Of a stretch of 64,000 nt of DNA, positions 9,587 to 17,824 are shown in pieces; the stretch's first letter is position 1, and every line of letters starts with the position of its first letter. Under the pieces are notes generated by a model. That model saw only the letters and a list, made by a program, of their open reading frames with translations, was not told the origin of the DNA and did not search any database. A program made the translations under genes and the position numbers. The stretch is taken from the NCBI GenBank assembly GCA_903642265.1, contig CAHJWN010000006.1:1-64000 (forward strand), read 5' to 3'. The DNA comes from Acidobacteriaceae bacterium (GTDB lineage Bacteria; Acidobacteriota; Terriglobia; Terriglobales; Acidobacteriaceae).

Positions 9587-10873
9587 ATGCGACTCTTGAA
9601 GTTCCTGTCCACGCCTGCACTCCTGTGCCTCGCCTCCGCCACCGCCTTTGCACAGCAATACACCATCAAGAACGTTGTCTTCGACGGCAAGACGCCATAC
9701 TCCCAGTCTGCCCTTGAAGCTGCCTCCGGCCTCAAGCCTGGCGCCACCATCTCGAAAGCCGACCTCCAGGCGGCATCGCAGCGCCTCGTCGACACCGGTG
9801 CTTTCGAAGATCTCTCGTCGAGTCTCGACGGCCCCATAAAAGCCATCACCGTGATCTTCAAGATCAAAGGCGTCGACCCGGCACGCCTGTTGACCGCTAC
9901 CTTCGACAACTTCGTCTGGTTCTCCCCTGAAGAACTCCCCGCAGAAGTCCAGAAGCTCGTACCGCTCTTTGACGGCACTGTTCCCGAGGCTGGCAATCAG
10001 ACCGACTCAATCGTGGCCGCTCTCAAGAAACTGCTCAGCGGGAAGGGTGTCGACGCCACCGTAAGTTTCGAGCCTGTTGCTCCTTCGCCAACTCAACCCC
10101 TGCGGCTCGCCGAGTTCCACGTAAGCAAGCCTTCAGTCCGCTTCCACTCTCTCACACTCAACGGTGTCACGCCCCCCTTCTCTGAGCCTCTCAACAAGCT
10201 GATCACCGCCGCTGCGGGCAGGCCGTACATCGAAGGACTGGTGCCCTTCAGCCTTAACAACGCCGTGCTCGCCGTCTACAAGAATGCCGGATACCAGGCC
10301 AGCAGCATCACCTCTCTCGCGCGGAAGCTCACGCCCGCGAGCGGCTTGAACGCGGACGTCGATGTCACCGCAACTGTAGAGCCAGGCGACGTGTACCACC
10401 TGTCGAAACTAGAATGGGCGGGCTCTCCCATCATGAGCGCCGAAGGCTTTGCAGCCGATGAGCGGCTCCATCCTGGCGATGTTGCGTCGCAAAAGGCCCT
10501 GCTCATCTCGCTCCGCAAGCTGGAGACCGCGTACCGCAACAAGGGCTACATGGATGTGGTCGTCACTGCAACGCCCCAACTCGACACCACCTCCCACCAG
10601 GTTGCATTCACCATCAACGCAGTGCCTGGGGAGCAGTACAAACTCCACGCGGTCACGCCAGTGGGCCTCTCAGATGCCCAGCAGAAAGACTTCATCCGTG
10701 CCTGGAAGATGCAACCCGGAGATGTCTTTGACGAGGGCTATGCCAGCTCCTTTCTGACAAACAACAGCGCTATAACCAGCTTCAATGGCTACTCGGCACG
10801 TTTCAAAACAGTTGCTGATCCCGATGCACACACCGTCGACCTCCTCATGACCTTCTCAAGGGATGTGAAGTAA
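9587..10873 (+). CDS. Secreted POTRA-repeat protein without a beta-barrel
   Basis: 428 residues from the ATG at 9587, chosen because it opens directly into a signal peptide (MRLLKFLSTPALLCLASATAFAQ). The rest is made of POTRA-like repeats: blocks such as YTIKNVVFDG and FHSLTLNG followed by L/I-rich helices and the YKNAGYQ and YRNKGYMD turn motifs seen in BamA/TamA/FtsQ-type POTRA domains. BamA and TamA continue into a 16-strand barrel; here the chain stops after the last repeat with no barrel or C-terminal aromatic strand. Inferred: a periplasmic scaffold or chaperone in outer-membrane biogenesis, consistent with lpxB following. A tandem repeat of about 14 bases (GACGCGGTGCTTGC) lies in the leader around 9520-9552. 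Confidence 0.7.
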   Translation: MRLLKFLSTPALLCLASATAFAQQYTIKNVVFDGKTPYSQSALEAASGLKPGATISKADLQAASQRLVDTGAFEDLSSSLDGPIKAITVIFKIKGVDPARLLTATFDNFVWFSPEELPAEVQKLVPLFDGTVPEAGNQTDSIVAALKKLLSGKGVDATVSFEPVAPSPTQPLRLAEFHVSKPSVRFHSLTLNGVTPPFSEPLNKLITAAAGRPYIEGLVPFSLNNAVLAVYKNAGYQASSITSLARKLTPASGLNADVDVTATVEPGDVYHLSKLEWAGSPIMSAEGFAADERLHPGDVASQKALLISLRKLETAYRNKGYMDVVVTATPQLDTTSHQVAFTINAVPGEQYKLHAVTPVGLSDAQQKDFIRAWKMQPGDVFDEGYASSFLTNNSAITSFNGYSARFKTVADPDAHTVDLLMTFSRDVK

Positions 10874-10968
10874 GCTCTGCCATTCTGCTCGCCTGTCTCC
10901 TGCCAGGCCAGCCGTCGCGCCCGCATCAACCTTGGAACACTCTCACTCATGACGCTCTAAACTGACTT

Positions 10969-12213
10969 ATCGCCGCTCATTCCAACCCGCGCATCTTCCT
11001 ATCAGCCGGCGAAGCCAGCGGCGACCACTACGGTGCCCAGTTGATCTCCGCTCTGAAGACCAGCCTGCCCACAGCAATTTTCGTTGGTTTGGGTGGTACC
11101 GAGATGGAGCGCGCAGGCCAGCAACGAATTGTGCGTGCTGAAGATGTCGCTCACATGGGCATCACCGAAGTCCTTCGCCACGCTCCGTACATCTACTCCC
11201 AGTACCGTAAGCTTGTCCGATCCATAGAACGTAACCGTCCTGACATCGCTGTACTGATCGATTTTCCCGACGTAAACTTCCGCCTTGCCGCGCACCTTAA
11301 ACGCCTCGGCATTTCCGTCATCTATCTGGTCAGCCCGCAACTGTGGGCATGGAAACGCGGCCGTCTTCGCTGGGTGCAGGAGCGCGTCACGAAGATGCTT
11401 GTGATCTTCCCCTTTGAAGCCGAGTTTTACCGCAATCGCGGCGTTGACTCTGAATTCATCGGCCACCCGCTCGCCGCATTGCCCCTGCCGTCTATCTCTC
11501 GCGAAGCCTACGCCGCCCACTACAAGCTCGATCCTGAAAAGCCCTGGATCGCCCTGCTGCCAGGCAGCCGTTGGCGGGAGATCACCGCAAATCTTCCCGC
11601 AATGGTCGAGATGGCCAGCCTTCTGCCCTTTGCCTGCGAATACATTCTCCCCGTCGCCTCGACCATCGACCGCCCGCGTCTGCAGGAATTCGTCAAAGGG
11701 TGGATCACGTACCGGCCGATAGCCACCACCACGTCGCTCCCCTACATCCATCTCGTCCCCGACGCCCGCGAAGCTCTCCATCATGCCCGCGCATCTGTCG
11801 TTGCCAGCGGAACAGCCACAGTCCAGGCCGCTGTAATCGGCAATCCGTTTGTAGTCGTATATCGCGTTTCGCCGCTCACCTTTGCGCTGGCAAAGCTCCT
11901 TGTCGAATACCCCCCTGAACTGAAAGCCGAGCCCGACGAAGCAGGCAATCTGCCGATCGCCATGGTCAATCTCATCGCGGGCCGCCGCATCGTGCCCGAG
12001 CTCCTTCAATCAAATCTCACAGCCGAATCGCTTGTCGAGGAGCTCCTGCCTCTGCTTGGAGACACTCCCCAGCGAGATACCATGATCGCTTCACTCGCCG
12101 AGCTGAGCCAGCAGCTCCTGCCGGCCAATGTCACTGATCCCATCACCCGAGCCGCGCGCGTTATCCTGAAATTCCTTCCCACCCAACTCCCGGTCCCAGG
12201 CTCGATGCCATGA
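10969..12213 (+). CDS. lpxB: Lipid-A-disaccharide synthase, apparent non-NTG start
   Basis: A GT19 enzyme joining UDP-2,3-diacylglucosamine and lipid X to give lipid A disaccharide 1-phosphate at the inner membrane. Seen: N-terminal RIFLSAGEASGDHYGAQLI, GITEVLRH, DFPDVNFRLA, SPQLWAWKRGR, FPFEAEFYR, GHPLA and LLPGSR, all in family order. The start is abnormal. The frame opens after TGA 10963-10965, and no ATG, GTG, TTG or CTG occurs until TTG 11041, which would delete the essential GEASGD motif. The only plausible initiators are ATC 10969 (used here, 414 residues) or ATC 10990. A short ATG-ACG-CTC-TAA lies at 10949-10960 in another frame. Identity is sure; the start is not. Confidence 0.85.
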   Translation: MAAHSNPRIFLSAGEASGDHYGAQLISALKTSLPTAIFVGLGGTEMERAGQQRIVRAEDVAHMGITEVLRHAPYIYSQYRKLVRSIERNRPDIAVLIDFPDVNFRLAAHLKRLGISVIYLVSPQLWAWKRGRLRWVQERVTKMLVIFPFEAEFYRNRGVDSEFIGHPLAALPLPSISREAYAAHYKLDPEKPWIALLPGSRWREITANLPAMVEMASLLPFACEYILPVASTIDRPRLQEFVKGWITYRPIATTTSLPYIHLVPDAREALHHARASVVASGTATVQAAVIGNPFVVVYRVSPLTFALAKLLVEYPPELKAEPDEAGNLPIAMVNLIAGRRIVPELLQSNLTAESLVEELLPLLGDTPQRDTMIASLAELSQQLLPANVTDPITRAARVILKFLPTQLPVPGSMP

Positions 12214-12302
12214 ACTTTGACGCAATCTCTAACGAGGCTTCCAAGCGTCTAATAAACTGACGTACAGCTGCGCCCCGAGCAATCTGCTTCCAAACGAGGA
12301 AT

Positions 12303-14297
12303 ATGACTCGCATGACCCGCTTCAGCCGCATCGTTCTGGCTCTGATCACCGTTGGTTTACCCTGCGTAAGCGCCTTTGCGGCGCCGGTTCGTCCGCAGGT
12401 GCAGGTCACCAACTATGTCATCTCCGCCGATCTTGATCCGGCTGCCAACAAATTGTCTGCAACTGTCGCCGTCACTTTATCCGCTCTCGAAGACCTCACA
12501 CAGGTCACCCTTGAACTGAACAATGGCCTGCAGATATCGAAGATCGTCGATGCCACCCAGCACCCGCTCTCTCCCGAGCGCCTGACCACCAACTCTACAG
12601 TGCGCATACCGTTGCTCAGCACGCTCAGCAAGGGTTCCAGCACAACGCTCACCTTCGACTATGCCGGAGTCCTGACCGGTTCCGATACCAGCCCCGTCGA
12701 AGGTATTAAGCTCGCTGCAATCGCCGATCCCGTGTCGATCCTGCTGTACGCAGGCCGCTGGTTTCCTCTCACCACTCCTGGCCTTTTCACCAACCGCTTC
12801 ACCGCCGAAATGCACATCCGCGTCCCTTCTGATTACCGCGTAGTCGGCAGCACCACCACAGAATCCACCCCGAAAAGCATCTCTGGCAATCGAAGTGAGT
12901 ACAGCTTTAACTGGTCCAAGCCCGGTTTTCCCGGGACCATCGTCGCCGGGAAGTTTCTCGCGCCAATCTCCGCTGCCGGAATACCCAACGTCCGCATCTT
13001 CGTCACCGAGAAACACAAAGCGGCGGCAGCAGGATACGCCGCCACGGCTGCAGAGCAGTTCGAGTACTTCAGCTCAATCTTCGGGCAGCCGGAGACCAGC
13101 CGCCTGAACATCGTCGAGCTGCCCGATGACGCTGTCTCGGCTGCCTGGGCACCCGGGATCGTCGCGATCGCCGGTAATCGTATTGGCGAAAAGAACAGCA
13201 CCCGCCTCCTGGCCAACACCATTGCCCATCAGTGGTGGGGCTCAGAAGTCTCTCCAGCCACGCTCAACGACGCCTGGATTACAAACGGCATGTCTCGCTA
13301 CGCGGAACTGATGTATGTCGAGGAAGTCTCCGGTCGCACCGCCTTCCAGACTGCCGTCAGCGACGTTTCCGCTGGTGCGCTTGCCTATGACACAGAGCCG
13401 CTGACAACGCTTGGTCGTCTCGATCCGTTCTCTCCGCAGTTTCAATCCATGACTCTGGAGAAGGGCGCGATGGTCTTCCACATGCTTCGCTGGGAGCTCG
13501 GCGACGATGCCTTTAAGAAGTTCCTCCGCGGCTTACTCTCTCAATACACCGACCAGGGTATTCGTAGTTCAAACGTTGAAACTGTCGCCGAAGCACAATC
13601 AGGCACCCAGCTTCAGGCTTTCTTCGCGCAATGGATTGACGGCACCGGCGCGCCGCAGTTCACCAACAAATTCACCGTCTACCGCCTGGGTAACAACAAG
13701 GGTTTCCGTACCGTCGGTTCCATCGACCAGGATCTCGATCTCTTCCGCATGCCTGTCGCTCTCCGCATCGAGACAGATGGCAAGACCGAAGTCCGTCGCG
13801 TTGACGTCTCCGGAAATGAGTCGCAGTTCACCATCGAGACCTTCGGTCGGCCTCGCAAGATCGAGATCGATCCCGAGAACTGGCTGCTAAAGAGCACTCC
13901 CGACCTCGCCGTCCGGGTCGCCGTACTTCGCGGACAGCAACAGGCTGCCCAGGGAGATTTGACCGCCGCTCTCGCTGAATACCAGAAAGCTTTGGACATC
14001 AATAAGACCAGCTCTCTTGCCACGTATCGTGTCGGCGAGATCTTTTTCACCCAGCGTAACTACCAGTCCGCTGCCAACTCTTTTCGGGATGCTCTGCGCG
14101 GCGACGGCGATCCGAAGTGGATCGAAGTCTGGAGCCACATCGAACTCGGCCGGATCTTTGACGTCACCGGCCAGCGCGACCGCGCCGTCAATGAATACCG
14201 CCTCGCCGTGCAGACCAATGACAACACTCAGGGAGCGGTAAACGAGGCCCGCGCACTCATGCAGAAGCCGTACCAACGGCCGCACGAAGACAACTAG
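12303..14297 (+). CDS. M1 aminopeptidase-fold protein with lost zinc site, plus C-terminal TPR
   Basis: 664 residues with a signal peptide (hydrophobic core IVLALITVGLPCVSAF, Ala-x-Ala end) and an N-terminal M1-type beta domain. The catalytic helix reads NTIAHQWWG at 305-313. Compared with the M1 consensus HELAHQWFG, the first His is Asn305 and the general-base Glu is Thr306; only His309 of the HExxH remains. The third ligand, 18 residues after His309, is Asn328 (WITNG instead of WLNEG). So two of three zinc ligands and the base are missing while fold and spacing are preserved. Residues about 535-650 look like TPR repeats (YQKALDINKT, GEIFFTQRNYQSAA). Inferred: a periplasmic pseudopeptidase, perhaps a binding or scaffold protein. 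Confidence 0.8.
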   Translation: MTRMTRFSRIVLALITVGLPCVSAFAAPVRPQVQVTNYVISADLDPAANKLSATVAVTLSALEDLTQVTLELNNGLQISKIVDATQHPLSPERLTTNSTVRIPLLSTLSKGSSTTLTFDYAGVLTGSDTSPVEGIKLAAIADPVSILLYAGRWFPLTTPGLFTNRFTAEMHIRVPSDYRVVGSTTTESTPKSISGNRSEYSFNWSKPGFPGTIVAGKFLAPISAAGIPNVRIFVTEKHKAAAAGYAATAAEQFEYFSSIFGQPETSRLNIVELPDDAVSAAWAPGIVAIAGNRIGEKNSTRLLANTIAHQWWGSEVSPATLNDAWITNGMSRYAELMYVEEVSGRTAFQTAVSDVSAGALAYDTEPLTTLGRLDPFSPQFQSMTLEKGAMVFHMLRWELGDDAFKKFLRGLLSQYTDQGIRSSNVETVAEAQSGTQLQAFFAQWIDGTGAPQFTNKFTVYRLGNNKGFRTVGSIDQDLDLFRMPVALRIETDGKTEVRRVDVSGNESQFTIETFGRPRKIEIDPENWLLKSTPDLAVRVAVLRGQQQAAQGDLTAALAEYQKALDINKTSSLATYRVGEIFFTQRNYQSAANSFRDALRGDGDPKWIEVWSHIELGRIFDVTGQRDRAVNEYRLAVQTNDNTQGAVNEARALMQKPYQRPHEDN

Positions 14298-14389
14298 ACC
14301 TGCTCCCCGCTTGTCCCGTAGGACAGCTTGCTTCATCCTGCGATATGCTTGGCACGTCCCGCCAATCCCTGAGTTTCGGAAGCGAATCA

Positions 14390-15502
14390 ATGTCAGCACC
14401 CGCTGTTAAATCACCTATTAAGACTGCTGTCATCGGCTTCGGTCTAGCCGGACGCGTCTTCCATGCCCCATTCGTCAGTGCCGTTCCTGGACTGGAGCTC
14501 TCGTCCATCGTCCAGCGGAAAGGCGACGAAGCCGCCCTTGCCTATCCTGCCTCAAAGATCCTTCGCTCCTTCGACGCCGCACTCGCTTCGGACGCCGCAC
14601 TCATTATCGTTGCGACCCCCAACGACACCCACTTCGACCTCGCCCGCCTCGCCCTTGAAGCAGGCAAGCACGTTGTAGTCGACAAGCCAGTAGCCGCAAC
14701 CAGTGAACAGGTTCTAACCCTGGCCCGGCTCGCACGGGAGAAAAATCTTGTCCTTGCTGCCTTTCACAATCGTCGCTGGGATGGCGACTTCCTCACGATC
14801 AAGGCGCTGCTCATCCAGCAGGCTCTTGGCCGGCTCACAACGTTTGAATCGCATTTCGACCGCTTCCGTCCCATCCCAAGGCCCGGCTCATGGAAAGAAG
14901 CGGGCAGCCCCGCTAACGGAATGCTCTTCGACCTTGGGCCGCATTTGGTTGACCAGGCCCTGGCGCTCTTCGGATCGCCAAAAGCCATCACTGCCAGCGT
15001 CCGAATGGACCGCGAAGACTCCGCCATTGAGGACGCCTTCGACATTGTCCTCCACTACCCGAAGCTGATGGCTTACTGCCGCACCACCATGATCGCCGCC
15101 GACCCCTCACCGCGCTTCCTGCTCCATGGCACCGGCGGCAGCTTCCGCAAGTATGGCCTCGATCCCCAGGAGCCCGCGCTGGTCGCAGGAGCAAAGGTCC
15201 CACGGCTGCCTGAGAGCGGCAAACCGACTGATGAGTGGCTGAACGAAGATCCGAATCTGTGGGGCATGCTCACCCTGGCCCCCGACCCCGCCGAACCACG
15301 GAAGCTCACTACCCACGAAGTTCAGACCGAACCCGGAGATTATCGCGGCTTCTACGTAAACGTTCGTGATGCGATCCGCGGCACCGCTCCACTTGCCGTA
15401 ACGCCCGAGGCCGCCTACCGCACCATCAGGCTCCTCGAACTGGCGCGCCAAAGCAGCGAATCAGGCCGCACCCTCCCAGTCGAGTTTGCCAGCCTCGCCT
15501 AA
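14390..15502 (+). CDS. Gfo/Idh/MocA family NAD(P)-dependent oxidoreductase
   Basis: 370 residues from the ATG at 14390, which has GGAAG about 7 bases upstream and opens 11 residues before the Rossmann motif AVIGFGLAGRVFHAPF; an in-frame ATG 15 codons earlier lacks such a site. Seen: glycine-rich NAD loop, VDKPVA (the EKP-like motif of the family), then a C-terminal substrate domain with GMLFDLGPHLVDQAL carrying the conserved family His. Family members oxidise or reduce cyclic sugars and deoxysugars; substrate cannot be told. The GLAGRVFHAPF form is typical of the YdgJ/YvaA-type inositol or sugar dehydrogenase subgroup. It converges on araD, 5 bases away, so a sugar-metabolism role is plausible. 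Confidence 0.82.
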   Translation: MSAPAVKSPIKTAVIGFGLAGRVFHAPFVSAVPGLELSSIVQRKGDEAALAYPASKILRSFDAALASDAALIIVATPNDTHFDLARLALEAGKHVVVDKPVAATSEQVLTLARLAREKNLVLAAFHNRRWDGDFLTIKALLIQQALGRLTTFESHFDRFRPIPRPGSWKEAGSPANGMLFDLGPHLVDQALALFGSPKAITASVRMDREDSAIEDAFDIVLHYPKLMAYCRTTMIAADPSPRFLLHGTGGSFRKYGLDPQEPALVAGAKVPRLPESGKPTDEWLNEDPNLWGMLTLAPDPAEPRKLTTHEVQTEPGDYRGFYVNVRDAIRGTAPLAVTPEAAYRTIRLLELARQSSESGRTLPVEFASLA

Positions 15503-15507
15503 GTTCC

Positions 15508-16197
15508 CTACTGCCCGTACGTAGCCTTGGCACCATTCTTCCGGAAGTAGTGCTGGTCAAGCAGTGCCTGCGAGACCCGTTCTGCGCCAGCATTCAGCGT
15601 CAGCGTCCGGTACGCCATCTTCGCCACCGCCTCCAGCACCACGGCATTGTGCGCCGCATCATGAGCGTCCCTGCCCCAGCAAAATGGTGCATGGCCATTC
15701 ACCAGGACCGCAGGGATCGCCAGCGGGTCAATTCCCTGGAACCGCTTGACAATGGCAACGCCCGTCTCATGAACATAGTCGGTGCCAAAACTGTCGTCGG
15801 CAAGCACCTCCGTGACCGGAACCGGCCCGTAGAAATAGTCCGCATGGGTCGTACCGAATGGCGGAATTGCCATACCCGCCTGTGCGAAGCTCGTCGCAAA
15901 CTCCGAATGTGTATGCACCACCGCGCCAATGGTCAGAAACTCACGATACAGCAACGTGTGTGTGTCCAGATCGGATGACGGCTTGAGATCGCCGTCGATC
16001 TTCTTGCCGTTCAGGTCCGTCACCACCATGTGCTCAGGCTTGAGCTTGTCATAGTCCACGCCCGATGGCTTAATGACCACCAGCCCCTGTTCGCGATCGA
16101 CACCCGAAGCATTTCCAAACGTGTAGAGGACAAGCCCACGCGCCACCAGTTCAAGGTTCGCTTCCAAAACTTCCGTGCGCAGTTCCTTCAAAAGCAT
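15508..16197 (-). CDS. araD: L-ribulose-5-phosphate 4-epimerase
   Basis: 229 residues, against 231 in E. coli AraD. Zinc ligands His95 and His97 (VVHTHSEF), His169 (VNGHAPF), catalytic Asp120 (THADYF) and the C-terminal Tyr227 (ATYGQ) are all in place. It interconverts L-ribulose 5-phosphate and D-xylulose 5-phosphate by retro-aldol cleavage, joining L-arabinose or ascorbate catabolism to the pentose phosphate pathway. No araA or araB lies in the window. The start ATG at 16197 is divergent from argJ, about 117 bases away, with a small hairpin (TCGGTG...CACCGA near 16225-16242) between them. Confidence 0.92.
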   Translation of the reverse strand: MLLKELRTEVLEANLELVARGLVLYTFGNASGVDREQGLVVIKPSGVDYDKLKPEHMVVTDLNGKKIDGDLKPSSDLDTHTLLYREFLTIGAVVHTHSEFATSFAQAGMAIPPFGTTHADYFYGPVPVTEVLADDSFGTDYVHETGVAIVKRFQGIDPLAIPAVLVNGHAPFCWGRDAHDAAHNAVVLEAVAKMAYRTLTLNAGAERVSQALLDQHYFRKNGAKATYGQ

Positions 16198-16314
16198 CTG
16201 CTTCTCTCCATGTTCTTTGATCTCTTCGGTGTGAAAGCACCGAGAAACCGTTTACTCATTCAGGATAACTGCACCCTGAACTCCCGTCGAGACTGCCTTG
16301 GTACAGTTATCTTC

Positions 16315-17577
16315 ATGAGCTCAGTTCCAACCCTCCCCTCGGCCGGTCTGCCCCTTGGTTTTCTTTGGGGAGCCACTACCGCCGGCATCAAGTCCAGCGG
16401 CAATCTCGATCTGGCTGTAGCCGTAGCCACCAATGGCGCAAGCGCAACGGCAATGTTCACCAGCAATCAGGTGGTCGCCGCGCCAATTACGGTCGGACGC
16501 CAACATCTTGCTGCCACCGGCGGCCGTATCACTGCCATTCTCGTCAACTCCGGCAACGCCAACTGCGTCACCGGTCGCGCCGGTATCGACGCCTGTATCC
16601 AGACCTGTGTCGCTGCCGGCGAGTCCCTCCACTGCATCTTTGACGAAGTCTTTCCGTCCTCCACAGGCATCATTGGCGTGCCTTTCCCGGGCGATAAGAT
16701 CGTCGCCGCCATGCCTGCCGCTGCAGCCTCACTCGGAGAGACGCCCGCCCACGCTGAACTCTTCGCTCGCGCCATCATGACGACCGACACCCGGATGAAG
16801 GTGGCCCGCGCCGTCGTCTCGCTCGAGCCCGGCAATTCCGTCGGGGATTTTGCCAGAGAGATCCGTATCTTTGGCGCCGCCAAAGGTGCAGGCATGATCC
16901 ATCCGCTGCTCGGATCCCCAACCGGGCCGCCCCACGCCACCATGCTCGTCTACCTCTTCACTGACCTCGTCGCTTCGCCCGCCCAACTTGCCGCCCTACT
17001 TGAACCTGCAGCCGAAGCCAGCTTCAACAGCATCTCCATCGATGGCGACACCTCGACCAACGACACCGTCCTTCTCGCCGCCAGCGGGGCCAGTGGCATT
17101 GAACTTGATGAACGTACCGGCGAGGCCTTCTTCAACGCACTCACGCTGGTCTGTAACTCGCTGGCCCACCAGATCGTCAGCGACGGAGAAGGCGTCACCC
17201 ACGTCATCAACCTGCACGTTACCGGCGCGACCACTCCCGCAGCCGCAAAGCAGGTCGCCCGCTCCATCGCCAACTCGCCTCTCTGCAAAACTGCCTGGTC
17301 GAGCGGCGATCCCAACTGGGGCCGCCTGCTCGCCGCCGCTGGCTACTCTGGCATTGCATTCGACCCTGAGGACCTAAGTGTGTGGATTGGCCCGCAGCTC
17401 GTCTTTGTCGACGGTCTTCGCGCTCCAGGCTTCGACGAAGCTGCCGCCCATGCCACCATGCTCGAGCGCGAATACACTATCCGCATCGATCTCGGCCGCG
17501 GTGCCGCCGAATGCCGCTTCATCACCTGCGATCTCACCGCGGAATACGTTGCCATCAACGCCGATTACTCTACCTAA
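16315..17577 (+). CDS. argJ: Bifunctional glutamate N-acetyltransferase/amino-acid acetyltransferase (ornithine acetyltransferase)
   Basis: 420 residues from ATG 16315. An in-frame extension of 95 codons is open upstream but overlaps araD in antisense and looks non-coding. ArgJ transfers acetyl from N-acetylornithine to glutamate, and in bifunctional forms also from acetyl-CoA; it cleaves itself between Ala and Thr so that Thr is the nucleophile. Seen: FTSNQVVAAP, VNSGNANC, SSTGIIG, TTDTRMK, the ATML cleavage site (Ala208/Thr209), DGDTSTND and SGDPNWGR. The loop before cleavage reads MIHPLLGSPTGPPHATML, where most ArgJ have MIxPNMATML: eight extra residues right at the scissile bond. No other arg genes lie nearby. 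Confidence 0.9.
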   Translation: MSSVPTLPSAGLPLGFLWGATTAGIKSSGNLDLAVAVATNGASATAMFTSNQVVAAPITVGRQHLAATGGRITAILVNSGNANCVTGRAGIDACIQTCVAAGESLHCIFDEVFPSSTGIIGVPFPGDKIVAAMPAAAASLGETPAHAELFARAIMTTDTRMKVARAVVSLEPGNSVGDFAREIRIFGAAKGAGMIHPLLGSPTGPPHATMLVYLFTDLVASPAQLAALLEPAAEASFNSISIDGDTSTNDTVLLAASGASGIELDERTGEAFFNALTLVCNSLAHQIVSDGEGVTHVINLHVTGATTPAAAKQVARSIANSPLCKTAWSSGDPNWGRLLAAAGYSGIAFDPEDLSVWIGPQLVFVDGLRAPGFDEAAAHATMLEREYTIRIDLGRGAAECRFITCDLTAEYVAINADYST

Positions 17578-17610
17578 CCCGCCAATCCGATATCCGGGCG
17601 CCCCATCTTC

Positions 17611-17699
17611 ACCGCGTCTAAGGTGGGTCTCTTCTGAGGCACCACATTGGGTGCACCATCTTCGACGCAGTATTACCGCGTCTAAGGTGGGTCTCTTCT
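17611..17699. repeat. Pair of 25-base direct repeats between argJ and aceE
   Basis: The 25 bases at 17611-17635 recur exactly at 17675-17699 (64-base period), and the preceding CATCTTC tract is also partly repeated. The pair fills most of the 247-base gap before aceE. It may be a duplicated segment, a short interspersed repeat or a binding-site pair; two copies do not make a CRISPR. Confidence 0.7.
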
Positions 17700-17824
17700 C
17701 AAGCAGGCGTCGCCCCCAAACACGAACCAACTCCTCCTCCTAAACTCCCTTTGATTCCCAGAAGATGACGTTTCCCGCTCTACCGATTATCTTTATCCAT
17801 AGCGCACCAGGGGACATACAGAAC

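Noticed and set aside
11002..12009. Minus-strand frame of 335 codons
   Set aside because: Fully antisense to lpxB motifs; no family signature.
16030..16314. 95-codon N-terminal extension of argJ
   Set aside because: Overlaps the 5' end of araD in antisense and has no ArgJ similarity; ATG 16315 starts just before the conserved N-terminus.
17611..17699. Possible CRISPR
   Set aside because: Only two repeat copies and a single spacer-like interval, with no cas genes.
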